Part shown: in pieces, positions 47,733-58,704 of the stretch | Layout of the letters: each line of letters starts with the position of its first letter | How positions within the stretch are numbered: position 1 is the first letter of the stretch | NCBI GenBank assembly: GCA_025716815.1 | Contig: JAIXMN010000017.1 | Coordinates: 310,001 to 374,000, forward strand | Direction of reading: 5' to 3' | Length of the DNA stretch: 64,000 nt | Origin: Dichotomocladium elegans | Lineage: Eukaryota > Mucoromycota > Mucoromycetes > Mucorales > Lichtheimiaceae | Made by a program: the position numbers and the translations under genes | The notes under the pieces: model-generated | Database searches by the model: none | What the model was told of the DNA's origin: nothing | What the model saw: the letters and a program-made list of their open reading frames with translations, nothing else

Positions 47733-50235
47733 TGTCGCAAACATTAACAGCACTCGTTTCTTCACCCTGGGACTCAGGGAAACATCGGTAGGGCCAAGTA
47801 AAGTCCAGAAAACCCCCTTCGAGAGCAAGACTTGGCCCAGAAAACATCCATCAGTACGACATCAATCCAGATAAAACACCCGTGAAAGTTTACGTTTCTT
47901 CCAAATTTGGAAGGCGCTCGGACGTCGAGGAGTATTTCGCAATGCGAAGGTCGCTTTCCATGACCTTCTCATCCATCGAATTGAAGCTTAGGATAGCACC
48001 GGCATAGCTTGAGGCAAGTCTAGTAAAGGCACTCTTGTTTACAAACAAGTCACAATGGAAACGTATCAGACCGTCAGGGAACCAAATGGGTGATCAAAAT
48101 CAAGATAATGGCTGATAGGCAAATATTCGCTCTTCCGTTATTTCGAGGCCAAGTCAGGCTACTCTCAATCTATTTGTCCCGGTCAGGGTTAGCTTGAGGA
48201 GCCTTCTCTTTTTATGCACATCTTTGGCTAGCATTGTTGTTCATCGTTATGACCGCTTCAGTAAATATACCTTAATTTCGATGAGTTACATGGCTTTCTA
48301 TGAATCTGGACTTCTCCCCGATCACTTTATCAAGTCCTTTGCTTTCCGCTCCATCGAAAAGCTACACCGAAGGCGGACACTCAACATGGCCAAAAATATA
48401 GAGAGAGTTCTCAAAGGCCTCGATTCTGATATCGTGCATCACGATGAGAATCGACAGCGCTACAGTACGCTATTAATAGAAAATCATGCCAACCACGTAT
48501 GAGAGAATCATGTTTGAAAAATGATGGAAGAGCCATATTTGTCGCTGCATATTTCAACAGAAAATACAACCATTCATGCCTCGTATAGTTATCAGGAAGG
48601 CTATGATGTTCCACCTGGAAGTCTATAACATTGTCTCCGGACCGCTGTGTAAAAAGAGACTCAGCGGTCGCTAGACAGTTGATATGACCAAATATACATG
48701 CCGAAGTCCTCTTGTCTCCGCGCGCAACATAGTGTAGAATAATAAGGTGCTGTAGTTCAAAAGCAACTAGTACCTTGTGAGCTCAAATATCACTGCTAAT
48801 CCTAAAATAGCCGTTGTCGAGTCCAGTGCTTCCTTATGCCCGAGCTATTTTGCGGAAAGGGGTCAAAAGACGAATTGTTTGTGCCTCAAGGTAGTGCTTG
48901 GAACCACATCGGCGAAAAGCTTACTCAGGAAATTACCGTCAATTCACGGTCAGCCATCAAATTGGCCGACGAAATCAACGGAAGAGCCATTGAACATTTC
49001 ATCCAGGAGGCATGTAATGTCTTCATCGACATGGGTTTGGTAAGCTGTGATTGTATCGATACCGCCAAAAACTCTAATAGTGGGTCATACTGTAGAATTC
49101 TACAGTGCGTATTCTGCCCGTCATGACAGTTGGTCATGAAAAAGATGTGGCTCGAGTAGAAATGCAACCATTGCTCAACGCCAGCTGACTGACTGTATTC
49201 TCCTGAATAAGGATGGTGCTCTCTACGCGGAAACCACACGTATTTCAGATCTGGTAAGTAGCTTGTTTAACGACCAAGCACACCACGTTTAAACAAGTTG
49301 ATGATAGTGATTCGCATTCCCACGCAGTGTGTTCAGTCTAGGCACATACCAGACGCGAAGAGACAATATTGCGTCTATGTCTATCTTAAGGTCAATTTGG
49401 AAGCTAGGAGGCACGGATTCCCTATCGCACCCAGCCGCTGGTAGGTTTAAGCAAAGAAACCACATCACAGTATTAGCAACCCAACCCAGCATATCTATCT
49501 ACAAGAGACGAAACCGGGTACTCCACTCAGGCGCTCACTGAAAGTATAGACCCCACAGCGCCCCTATATATTTGAATTACATGTACTCAGCAACGCCGGT
49601 TGGAAACGATAAAAGATTCAGCGGGTATGATGAAGAAGGGTTTGAAGTTTTTCTACCAGAAATGCGGCAGCAAACCCTAAACCCGTTCTTCTACATGTCG
49701 GGATGATATTTAGGATGGTCGATTCGCAGCAGCCTTGGCGAGTGAGATATGTTCGATCAATGGGGAAGTCGAGCGCCATGATCAGCAGAAAGTATCTTGC
49801 AGGATGTGCTAACCGAGTGCTATTTAGTTTTGTTTGTTTGATGTACAGACGCGTGCATGCCGTAAGACAAGAACTATAATCCCGCCATCACATTTCTTGT
49901 TGCTCAGAAGCGCCACCGTACTCGATTCCCCACGGACAATAAGGATTCGGACTGCAACAATAATTGTTTACCAGGGATTGTTGTTGACACGGCAATTATC
50001 CATCCGACAGAATCCGACTTTTATCTTCCGTTCCATGCGTGTATCCGGGGATCGTTGCACCCCCTCAACATAATGATACCATGCCTTATACGATGAAAAC
50101 AACTTCAGCTCCGCCTCGTTGCAGGAACCGACATGCCGCCGCCTGTGCTATATCTGCAGTCATGCCACATGCACCCTCTCCCTCGTACTGTCCGTCTTGT
50201 TAAGCCGATATTCTCGCAAGTCGTTCCCGTTTCCA
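47733..50235 (+). pseudogene. Argonaute pseudogene
   Basis: Fragments in the correct order of an Argonaute (RNA-interference slicer) are spread over three frames. N domain: MSQTLTALVSSPWDSGKH, IHQYDINPDKTPVKVYVSS. Linker 1: MAFYESGLLPDHFIKSFAF (48285-48345). PAZ: NDGRAIFVAAYFNRKYN and MMFHLEVYNIVSGPLCKKRL (48520-48670). MID: FVPQGSAWNHIGEKLTQEI, NGRAIEHFIQEACNVFIDMG (48870-49040). PIWI: LLNKDGALYAETTRISDL, CVQSRHIPDAKRQYC, NPAITFLVAQKRHRTRF, GIVVDTAIIHPTESDFYL and YDENNFSSASLQ (49195-50150). Stops and frameshifts lie between the blocks, including a TAG within PAZ where Gln is expected. Some splice signals survive (gtaagt after RISDL, cgcag before CVQS). The gene cannot make a working protein. 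Confidence 0.85.
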
Positions 50236-52184
50236 TCGGAAAGGTGACAGCTGGTCCGGTAAGACAACATCCAAAAATCTCAATGCTGACCAAATACTGT
50301 CCATTAACCCAGACCTCCGAAGATGTACATGTTTCGCTATATTGGTTGATGATAGGGACCGTTGTGGTTAGCCATATTATATATATATACTTGCTACTCC
50401 ATGACGCTTTCTTCCCATCGAGGTTTTTCTTTTGTTTGGGTGTTCTAGTGTTCTCCTAAGATGGATCTATTTTTTTACATGATGAACAGAGGCATTTGAT
50501 GCAATGGGAAGGTTATATCGATAGATCGTACTTACATGCAAGCAGCGCCGCCTAGTTGTAGGTGCACCGTAGTGGATGCATCTTAATAGACCCCGGCCGA
50601 AATATTTAGCCGCTGCGAAACAGGTATCTCTCTCTTTTCTACTATAAGACCTCATTATTGTATGAAATGTATAAAAGACATACTGTAGGATTAATATATG
50701 TGGTATGCAGAATGAAGATCCTTCAGCAAGAAAGAAGGATCTGTTGTACTACGCATGCGTATGAATTCCTACACGCATTTCGCATGCTACAAATGATATC
50801 AACAAGATTTGCAAACTTCAGGTCTTTCCCTAATTGGAGCATGCACACTATGTCATCCCGATCATGATCCCACAAAGAGGTTTTGAGAAGTGAATTTACA
50901 TCCAACGTTTGAGAACGAAAAGTTCGAGCAGAAGTCGTTATAAAGGAACACATCAGATCGCTGCTTACAACTTGAAGCAATGCCTTTTTCTTCGCTCGCG
51001 ATTATGAAGGAGACAACAGAGTGATCTTAGTGTAGCCATGGTATTGACACTGCTCGCAGTATTTGTGTAAAGGCACAACACCCGGACCCTGGACTTGTAC
51101 CACTGCAGCTAAACGTACTGCTCGGTTTGACGGTCAGCTTTGGTAAAGCCAATTAACTCAAGCGCGGGATTGTGAATGGGGCTTTCGGGGGGAGGGGGAG
51201 GGGTGGGCAAAAGAGAAGAAGAGAGCTAAACGTATACACACTCTAAGTAACAAGTCAAATGCAATTGCGCATGGAACAACAACCTTATTCTCTTTCACAC
51301 ATGCATCCATCGTTCATCAATGGTGTTGGATCCGATGCCTCCAAAAAAAGTAGGACACATCTTTTACGGGAAAGAGAGATCTAAATTTAGCCCCCTCATA
51401 CCAAATCGGTCATACTCATGATAGTGATTGACACAATTGATGGAGTTACTAAGTGCATCGTAAACGAGCGGTGAATCCTCTTCCATCCCCTGTTTTTTTT
51501 TGTTCATTTGGGCGTGCGGGGAATGAGCTTATTGATTTATAGCCATCATCAGCAAGAATGAATCGTGAAGAGAAAGATGATCCCCCTTTTTGAATTCAAA
51601 AAAAATAGCCTCGGCCCGTTATAGTAATGTACACACTGCATGCACTCGCTCACAGTACAGATACTCCGAGGAACTAAACATGCTGCACAATAGAGAAAAT
51701 ATCAGGTCGGCTAAGGTTAAGATACTGCAAGGAGTGGTGACGACGCTCAGGCATTAGAGCGCCCACACTTCGATTTTGACCAACCTAACGAATCTCCAGA
51801 CATGTTATTTACCGGCATTTATATACATATGAACTACGACGGGTGGTGGCATCTCGGCTTATACAGGAGTAATCAGACTTAAACCTGGAACCTTTGCTGC
51901 AGTATGATCATCATCTTCACAATAAGAACTATGGCTGCTGTGAATCAACGTGGAAAAAATGCGTGTGCGCTTGCTGTGCGACAGAGACGTCGGTCATGGA
52001 CAATTGTCATACAAGAGGTTACCCGGCTCTGCAGAAGAAAAGAAGGGGGCGCGGCTGTAGTCCCTTGAATATGCATATATAAGGCTTCCATTTCCATACT
52101 GCATTCCCTTTTTCTTCTTCTTTAAAACGCGCTCATATTCATACTGTACATATATTTACACCTCTCCCCCATTCATCCAACACA
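50236..52184. other. Intergenic, 1.9 kb, no gene recognised
   Basis: Sequence between the Argonaute pseudogene and the PH-domain gene. Scattered stops in all frames; G and A runs near 51185-51205 and 51345. Nothing identified. Confidence 0.4.
52076..52084 (+). promoter_or_regulatory. TATA box of the PH-domain gene
   Basis: TATATAAGG about 100 bp before the start codon at 52185, followed by a pyrimidine-rich leader. Confidence 0.45.
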
Positions 52185-53110
52185 ATGATGATACCAGCAA
52201 CGGCAACATCAAGCATAACAACTGCGCCTCTTGCGGGAGAGCTCTCGAAAATGACTCTTTTGCCATTTGGCAGGACCAGATGGCATAGTCGATACTTCGT
52301 TCTGCTGGACTCGCAGCTACGGATATACAAGGATGAGGTGTGTAGGGTTATACAGTCCGAGTCAAAGCATACATGTCATACAAACACGCCTTTTCTTCTT
52401 CTTCTTAGCATGCTGTGTCTCCCACTAGCTTTCTTGATCTTAGTCAGATACGTGGCGCAGTTGCTATTTCTGTCGACAGCCACCTATACTGCATACGGCT
52501 CGAGCCAAGGTCCGACGCTCGCGCCAAGCCCTTGACGGTTGCCTGCTCGTCCCAAAAAGAGCTCGAGATGTGGCTTAAAGCATTGCGCATACGGATTGAC
52601 CGGCTCTATGTGACCCCACCCAGTTCTCCGAAACGATCCGTGACAGCTGCCACATTAACCTGGTTACGCAAATCAAATACGAGCATCGACAAGCATAGTA
52701 ACAAAAGCCAACCGGCACAAGATGAGACGTTCTACCATGCTATTACACATGATGAATGTATCCTTCGACCCCGGCCTAGAAAAGCCGGCCCTGCTCCTTC
52801 CCTCTCTCGAAGACGCGGGATCGTCCTTCCTCCCATCATCATCGAGTCATCGCCATTTCAACTAGCTCCGACAGAGAGCGACGATGGCGCATCAACCCCC
52901 ATTATGTCAGACAGCAGCAGTTCCACCTTGGCAGCTTCTCCTTCCGGGGGACTACTCACTGCTGCACCTTTGCCGCCACATCCATTGCCGCGGATAGCTT
53001 CTGATGATCGCGGGCTTCAAAGTTTACCATCATTATGCTGGCCGAAGAAAGAGGAGGCCGAGATTTCACCATCCTTTTTATATTACAAAGAGCGATTCCA
53101 CCTATTTTAA
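52185..53110 (+). CDS. Pleckstrin-homology domain protein
   Basis: Two exons, 52185-52337 and 52409-53110, encode 284 aa. A PH domain fills about residues 18-125: GELSKMTLLPFGRTRWHSRY, FVLLDSQLRIYKDE joined to HAVSPTSFLDLSQIRGAVAI, then LTVACSSQKELEMWLKALRI with the invariant Trp of the last helix. Such domains bind phosphoinositides or proteins at membranes. The rest is a Ser/Pro-rich tail without a catalytic domain, with Pro-rich stretches (APLPPHPLPR). It may be an adaptor. The second in-frame codon is also ATG. A good AATAAA polyadenylation signal lies near 53182. Confidence 0.85.
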
Positions 53111-54187
53111 AGAAAAAGAAGACCATAATCGCCTTTCCCTGTCTATATTTCTCTTGTGTACCTTTTGTTGTTGTTGTTGTTGAAATAAATATTTTATATT
53201 AAAATGATAATATTAGTATTTTTCCTTATTCCCCCCCCCCCAAAATAAAAAATTATACAAGCGGACAAACAAGCGATCAGCTCTATTGTTCTAGGATTGA
53301 TGTTCCACATTAGCAATACTCACCACGGTTGGTCACATCCCCACGTCTCAATGCGACTTGGGATTCTCCCATGCAACATGAAATAGGTGCGTCTGGTGCC
53401 GACGAAAGAGAGTATCAAGACATGTATGAACGTCACTGAGTCTCGATGGAAATATCGGATCTTCCGATGAAACTGGGGTTCCGCGGTGACCTCCGTTTCC
53501 CCCCCTCTCTCTTTCTTTCTCATCTAACAACGCTTGTAAACCAAAGCTATTGGCGCTGACCCGCACGCTCCCCCCTCTTACCCGCCAAATCAATCAGGCG
53601 AAAATTGCATTCGGCGCTTAAAGTCCTCGGTAGCCGCCCCCCACCTATTAATCTAGCTTGGTTGTCTTAACTTTGGTTTTAAGGAAGAAGGTAGGGGACA
53701 AAATCCCGTATGTGTTTTGAAGCGATGGACCAACAATAAGTAAAGTTCCAAATATTTGGCTTCAGGATATTGTCTTCCTCCATGCAAAGCAACAGAGTCT
53801 TTCTCATTGAGAAACGCGGCAAACGGAGTTTGGATTAACATCCAATCGGAAAATTCAATATGCTTAATTAGGATGCTAAGTGTGCAGAGCTACAGCCGAT
53901 ATTTGCCCAGCTGGGGGGGGGGTGTGCATGTCGTCGTGCGGGTGTCTCTCCCGCCTTTCCCACCCCAACCCCCACACGGTAGAACACTCAGGAACAGACA
54001 TCGTGTCCAATAACATTGTCGCTAGGAACCATTGAGCTGGAAAAATTCGGGTTACAGTGTTCCACCCCGCATTTTTTTTTTGAATGAGGCAATCTTCGGA
54101 GCAATTTTCTTTCTCTGGTTCTTCCCCACCTAATCAAACGCGCTTCTTTTGCCAGTCCTCTTCTTCTCCTTCTTACTCCCTTAACTC
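53111..54187. other. Intergenic between PH-domain and Zn2Cys6 genes
   Basis: A GTT repeat near 53167-53182 lies in the 3' flank of the PH-domain gene. C and G homopolymers near 53230 and 53912. No gene recognised. Confidence 0.4.
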
Positions 54188-56184
54188 ATGGACTCGAACC
54201 CTCCACATTCTCTTAAAGGGCCAAGCAACTTTTCAACCTTGTCTATAGAGCAAATGTCGAGTTCCTCGATAGGCATGTTTAGAGCATTTGATTCCTCCAT
54301 TCCACTCCCACCATCCATGTCCAGGCAGCAACAACCGTTGGATACAATATCAGGAACTGCTGGGACGGCATCAGATTGCGCAATTACCATCGCAAACAAT
54401 CCTGATCCGCTATTGTCATCCATGTCGATCCTGACATCCTCCAGTACGATTCCTTCGAAGCGAGGCTACAAATCGCATGTTCCGAGCGCTTGTAAGATCC
54501 TGTTGTTCAAATGAAACAATCCAGAAGGATTTGGTATTAAATGATGTTCTAGGCGTCAACTGCAAAAAAGCGCATTTGGCCTGTGATGGTAACATGACCT
54601 GATTATTCAGTCCCGGAGCTTTTTGCCATATATACTCATTTTAATTCCCCAATAGTATCACGCCCATGCAAGCGTTGTATAGGTCTCGGTAAGGCCGATA
54701 CTTGTTACGATATCAAACACAAGAAGCGCGGGCGCCCTCGCATTCGCAGCAAGAGCTCAGGCGATAATCGTAGCGACTATGAAGTCATGTGCGGAACAAT
54801 TCAAACACCTACTTTTACCGCCTCTACAAGGTCTCCTCCCCCGACTACGGCCCCCGCTACTACTCCCTCCCCCCAAAAGCTCGAACAGCAATCTCCACTT
54901 TCCGACTCCCAGCACCACTCTCAACCCGCGCTTGCATTAGCACCATCGCCGCCTCCACCTTCTCCATCAATAATACTGCAGCAGCAGCAGCAACAACCGT
55001 CGGAGTTTCTGGAGCCGTTTGATCTGGATTTTTCATTTGACGATTTAACGTTTCCGGATGATGCGTTGGTGCAGGGCTACCTTATGCCGCATTACCTTAC
55101 CGATATTTCGTTGAATAGCAGCGCATGTGCCAATAACAACTCAGCGCTGGGGATCCAGATTGATGACATGGCAATGCAGGTGGTGTCTTGCGCCGATGAT
55201 GTGGAGCAACAAGAGGAAAGGCAGACTACCATGCCGCAGAGCTTACCTAGCCCACGATCAGAAAGTTCAGATATCAAAAACGTAGAAGCGAAGCTTGTGC
55301 TATCCATGGACGTGTGTTGTGCAAGGGTATCTGAGCAGGTGACAGAGATGTGGGGTTACTATCCACAGGAACTTGCACATCGGTCCCTGTACGACTTTGT
55401 GTCGCCCAAGGACACCGGGCGTCTTGCCCGACTTCATCGAATGCTGCTTGATAATGTCGCGGACGTCGCCCGGCAATCCGAATTGCCTCAGACAGAGCGC
55501 ACTACTTCTGACCTCTTCCATAATGCCCGGTTTGATACGCTCATCTCGTCCATTGCGAACGGCTCTAGTACCTTCTCCGACACACTTCATATCAAAAAAC
55601 GCTCAGGCGACGAGGATCTCTATGAAATCCTTGTCTCTATTGGCGGTGGCCTGGGCGCCGATCTGGCTCGCTCAACCTCTCTGAGCAGATTATATATTGT
55701 CGCTCAGCTTCGCAAGTACGAGTACCAGGTCAGGGCAAGGTCCCCCACAGTGACGGACCGCAGAGATGACAGGAGCAAGAGCCCGTCGTCACTTGGTGCG
55801 CAGACGCTCACCACAACCGTTCTTCGGCCCCAGCAGCAACGGACCCAGCCTTATAGCTGCAGTACCATCACACCGATCTCCCCCAGCCCGCCTAAAATCA
55901 ACATCGCACCTATCACCGGCCTTTTAAAACGCCCACCTACCATCACTGCGTTGCCCCGCTCCTTCAGCAGCCCTGCAGCTCCCGTCAACCATCCTACCAC
56001 GCAATACTTTCTTCAAACCTCCAGCAGTACGCTCAATGCAGCCGCTTGGGCTGCCCAGTCATACTCACGCAACCGCTGCTTCAACGGGCCGACGGCGGTT
56101 CACACGGCCGACAACGACAAGGCTCTTGGTGCGAGAGAGCCCAGCCGGACTGTAGAAATGAGCATTCGCTCGCTCCTTTGCTAA
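54188..56184 (+). CDS. Zn2Cys6 transcription factor with PAS domain
   Basis: Fungal nuclear regulator. Three exons: 54188-54491, 54553-54588 (36 nt) and 54656-56184, total 622 aa. The zinc cluster is split over all three: Cys102 and Cys105, Cys112 (ACVNCKKAHLACD), then Cys118, Cys121 and Cys130 (RPCKRCIGLGKADTCYDIKH), spacing CX2CX6CX5CX2CX8C, followed by an AT-hook-like KKRGRPRIRSK. A PAS-like domain lies at about residues 320-440 (LVLSMDVCCARVSEQVTEMW, ELAHRSLYDFVSPKD). Gln/Pro/Ser-rich flanks fit activation regions. This architecture is shared with the gluconeogenesis regulators ERT1/AcuK, but orthology is not shown. Without the 36-nt exon the third Cys pair is lost. Confidence 0.9.
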
Positions 56185-56417
56185 TACCATATTTACGATT
56201 TATTTACACCATTATTGCTCTCTAACATAGTAGAGTCAATGCACTTGCATCTTTTGTTCATACATTTCTCTCCGCATGCATCCCAATCATACTTTCTTTT
56301 GTCCTGTTCACATACTTACAGTCTCTTCCTTTTTTGTTTGATTTCTTATTTCAAAGCTTTATAAAGTCTTGATGTATGTGTGGTCCATGTATACAATAAT
56401 GTGTCTATTTTTTTTTT

Positions 56418-57149
56418 TTATGTACAAGCACTGATGGTGGACATGTCAGGAACGGCGCCGAGATCGACTAAAAATTTGACCATGTCCCATAAATCTTTTT
56501 TGACACAGGCTCTGAGAGTCTCGCTGTCGGGCTTGACGCCGAGTTCTTCGACAAGGAACCTGACCATCGTGCGGTTGTTGCGTGCGGCTGCTACGCGCAG
56601 TGCCATGTTGTCCTTCACGGACGGGTCTGCGCCGAATGCGACCAAGGTGCGGACCATGTCCAGTCGGCCCAGCTGAGCGGATTTGATGAGAGGATAGCCT
56701 TGGGGCTTCTTGGGCGATGCACCACGTTCGAGGAACCGCAGTGCAAGGTCGTACCGCTCCGGGAGGACAATGAGCGGCGTCGGCAGCTGCTTCTGATCGA
56801 TCCGTATCTCGCTGCCGTGAAGGACGTCGAGCTTGTCCAACAAGCTCATTGTGAAAAAGGGAAATTTAGCACCATCGAGCAACGCTGCTACAATGTCGTT
56901 TTGATTGCGGTAGAGAAGCCAGGCAATCTTGATGTCATCAGGGCAACGATTCAAAGTGTAGAAAAGATGCCTGGAAACAAGTGGCAGATTGGGATTGGAG
57001 GAGAGGATAAAGATGACAGAGAGAAGTTCAAAGGGAAGCGCATCGAGAGGGAAACAGCTAGTACTGTTGTTCTGTTCCGACCGTTTTATCTTCTTCTTTT
57101 TGGGCGTTTGACCATCCACTACACCTGTATCGGACCCGTGCTTGGGCAT
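56418..57149 (-). CDS. F-box-like ankyrin-repeat protein
   Basis: Single-exon gene of 243 aa. After a Lys-rich leader (PKKKKIKRSEQ), the segment FPLDALPFELLSVIFILSS followed by LPLVSRHLFYTLN resembles an F-box-like helix. The second half has degenerate ankyrin repeats: YPLIKSAQLGRLDMVRTLVA, FGADPSVKDNMALRVAAARN, VRFLVEELGVKPDSETLRA and KKDLWDMVKFLVDLGA. It may be a substrate adaptor or interaction protein. It is arranged head to head with EMG1, 182 bp between start codons. Confidence 0.82.
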   Translation of the reverse strand: MPKHGSDTGVVDGQTPKKKKIKRSEQNNSTSCFPLDALPFELLSVIFILSSNPNLPLVSRHLFYTLNRCPDDIKIAWLLYRNQNDIVAALLDGAKFPFFTMSLLDKLDVLHGSEIRIDQKQLPTPLIVLPERYDLALRFLERGASPKKPQGYPLIKSAQLGRLDMVRTLVAFGADPSVKDNMALRVAAARNNRTMVRFLVEELGVKPDSETLRACVKKDLWDMVKFLVDLGAVPDMSTISACT

Positions 57150-57331
57150 AGAGGGTGGCGGGAGGGAGGTGAGAAAAAAAGGTGGAGGCCCGCTCGCTGT
57201 GTGCGGGTGGCTTATTGGAACTCCAATCGCCTAAAAGAGGTAACTTTCATGCCAACGTTTTTTTTTTTTTTTTTACCCGCCAAATAATACATCGATTTAG
57301 CCAAAAAAAAAAAAGGTCGATTCAATTTATC
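57150..57331. promoter_or_regulatory. Bidirectional promoter of ankyrin gene and EMG1
   Basis: The only space between two divergent start codons, 182 bp, so it must carry both promoters. It contains a T run near 57260-57275 and an A run near 57303-57314, typical nucleosome-poor tracts. Confidence 0.5.
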
Positions 57332-58421
57332 ATGACAGATCAGATCGAGCAACAACAGCAACGACCTGCTAAACGCATCAAGGTCGGCGACAATCGCAAT
57401 GTGGACATCCATCTTGTTCCGCAGGCGCCCAAGGTGCCCAAGACCATGATGGAGAAGGAAAAGACGCAACGATTAATCGTCGTTCTCGAGCAAGCAACAC
57501 TCGAAACGCTCAAAGTCGGCAAGAAACAAGACGGCAGTTATCAATTGCTCAATGTCGATGATCATTTGCATATCCTGAAAAAAAATGGCCGCGAATCGTA
57601 TGAAGCGCGACCTGACATTCTTCACCAGGTATATTATAAAAAAAAAGCTAGGGGTCGCGGGACGCACCTACCTTTCCCCCCCGACTTTCCCCTCCCCCAG
57701 AAGAAGAAAAGCAAATCAGCATTGGCTCAGTCTTTGGCTGGATGGTTTTTTTATGCTAGTGCCTTTTGACTCTGCTGGACAGTCCAATCAACAAGGCCGG
57801 TCGGCTGCAGGTCTTTATCCATTCCCAAAAGAACGTCCTCATCGAGGTGAATCCCCATATCCGTATTCCGAGAACATTTAAGCGATTTGCTGGCTTGATG
57901 GGTAATTTCCGGGGGAGGGAGAAGGGGAAAGAAGATACCCGGACATGAAAACGTGCTGAAAGCTATCTTTATATACTCTTAGTCCAATTGCTGCACAAGC
58001 TGAGTATTCGATCGTCTGACGGTAATGAAAAGTTGCTGCGTGTGATCGAAAACCCTGTCGAAAAGTATCTGCCAACCAACGCTCATAAAATCGGTAAATA
58101 TGACCAAAAAACACTCAACTCCTTCCCCTTTTCCCCTCCCCCCCCTCACTCACTTGAAGTTAAAGCTTACTTTATTAATCTGCCGTAATATCAATAGCCC
58201 TTTCATGGGACGCTCCGACTGTTCGATTGTCAGAATATCTTCCAACCATCCCTGAGGACAAGAGCATTGTCGTGGCAATCGGTGCTATGGCACACGGCAC
58301 CGATGACTTTGCCGATGCCTATGTGGATGACAAGATTGGCGTGTCAGAATACTCGCTGTCGGCATCGGTCGCGTGTGGCAAGATTGCCAGTGCGGTTGAG
58401 GATCTGTGGGGTATTTTGTAA
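57332..58421 (+). CDS. EMG1: Ribosomal RNA N1-specific pseudouridine methyltransferase
   Basis: SPOUT-class methyltransferase (Nep1/Emg1) needed for 18S rRNA modification and 40S subunit assembly in the nucleolus. Four exons: 57332-57628, 57760-57901, 57983-58093 and 58198-58421, total 257 aa, phases closing. Seen: [116 protein letters not shown] (SAM-binding knot) and [18 protein letters not shown]. The length is close to yeast and human proteins, and all conserved blocks are present. Confidence 0.95.
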
Positions 58422-58704
58422 ATATGTGCATTGTATATTACAAACTGAGAATAGATAGGGCATAACGAAAAATGAAAACGGGGGCGGGGAGAGAAAGGAA
58501 TGTAACTAATGCCATATGGATTGGTGAGACAGTGAGATGTGGCGGCTTGAGGATGTCGATTTTTTTTTTTGTTCGCAAGTACGACCTGTGGGGGGTGGTT
58601 GTTGTTGTTGTCGGCGGGTTTTGCTGATGCATTTATTGACTGAGGGGGAGGGGAGTGACTTATTTAAGTGGGATTGTCTGTACAACTGAAATCAGGGATC
58701 AGCA

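Noticed and set aside
54180..54215. A tRNA B-box-like word (GGGTTCGAGTCC) on the minus strand
   Set aside because: No T-stem pairing, no A box or acceptor stem; it is the reverse of the start of the Zn2Cys6 gene.
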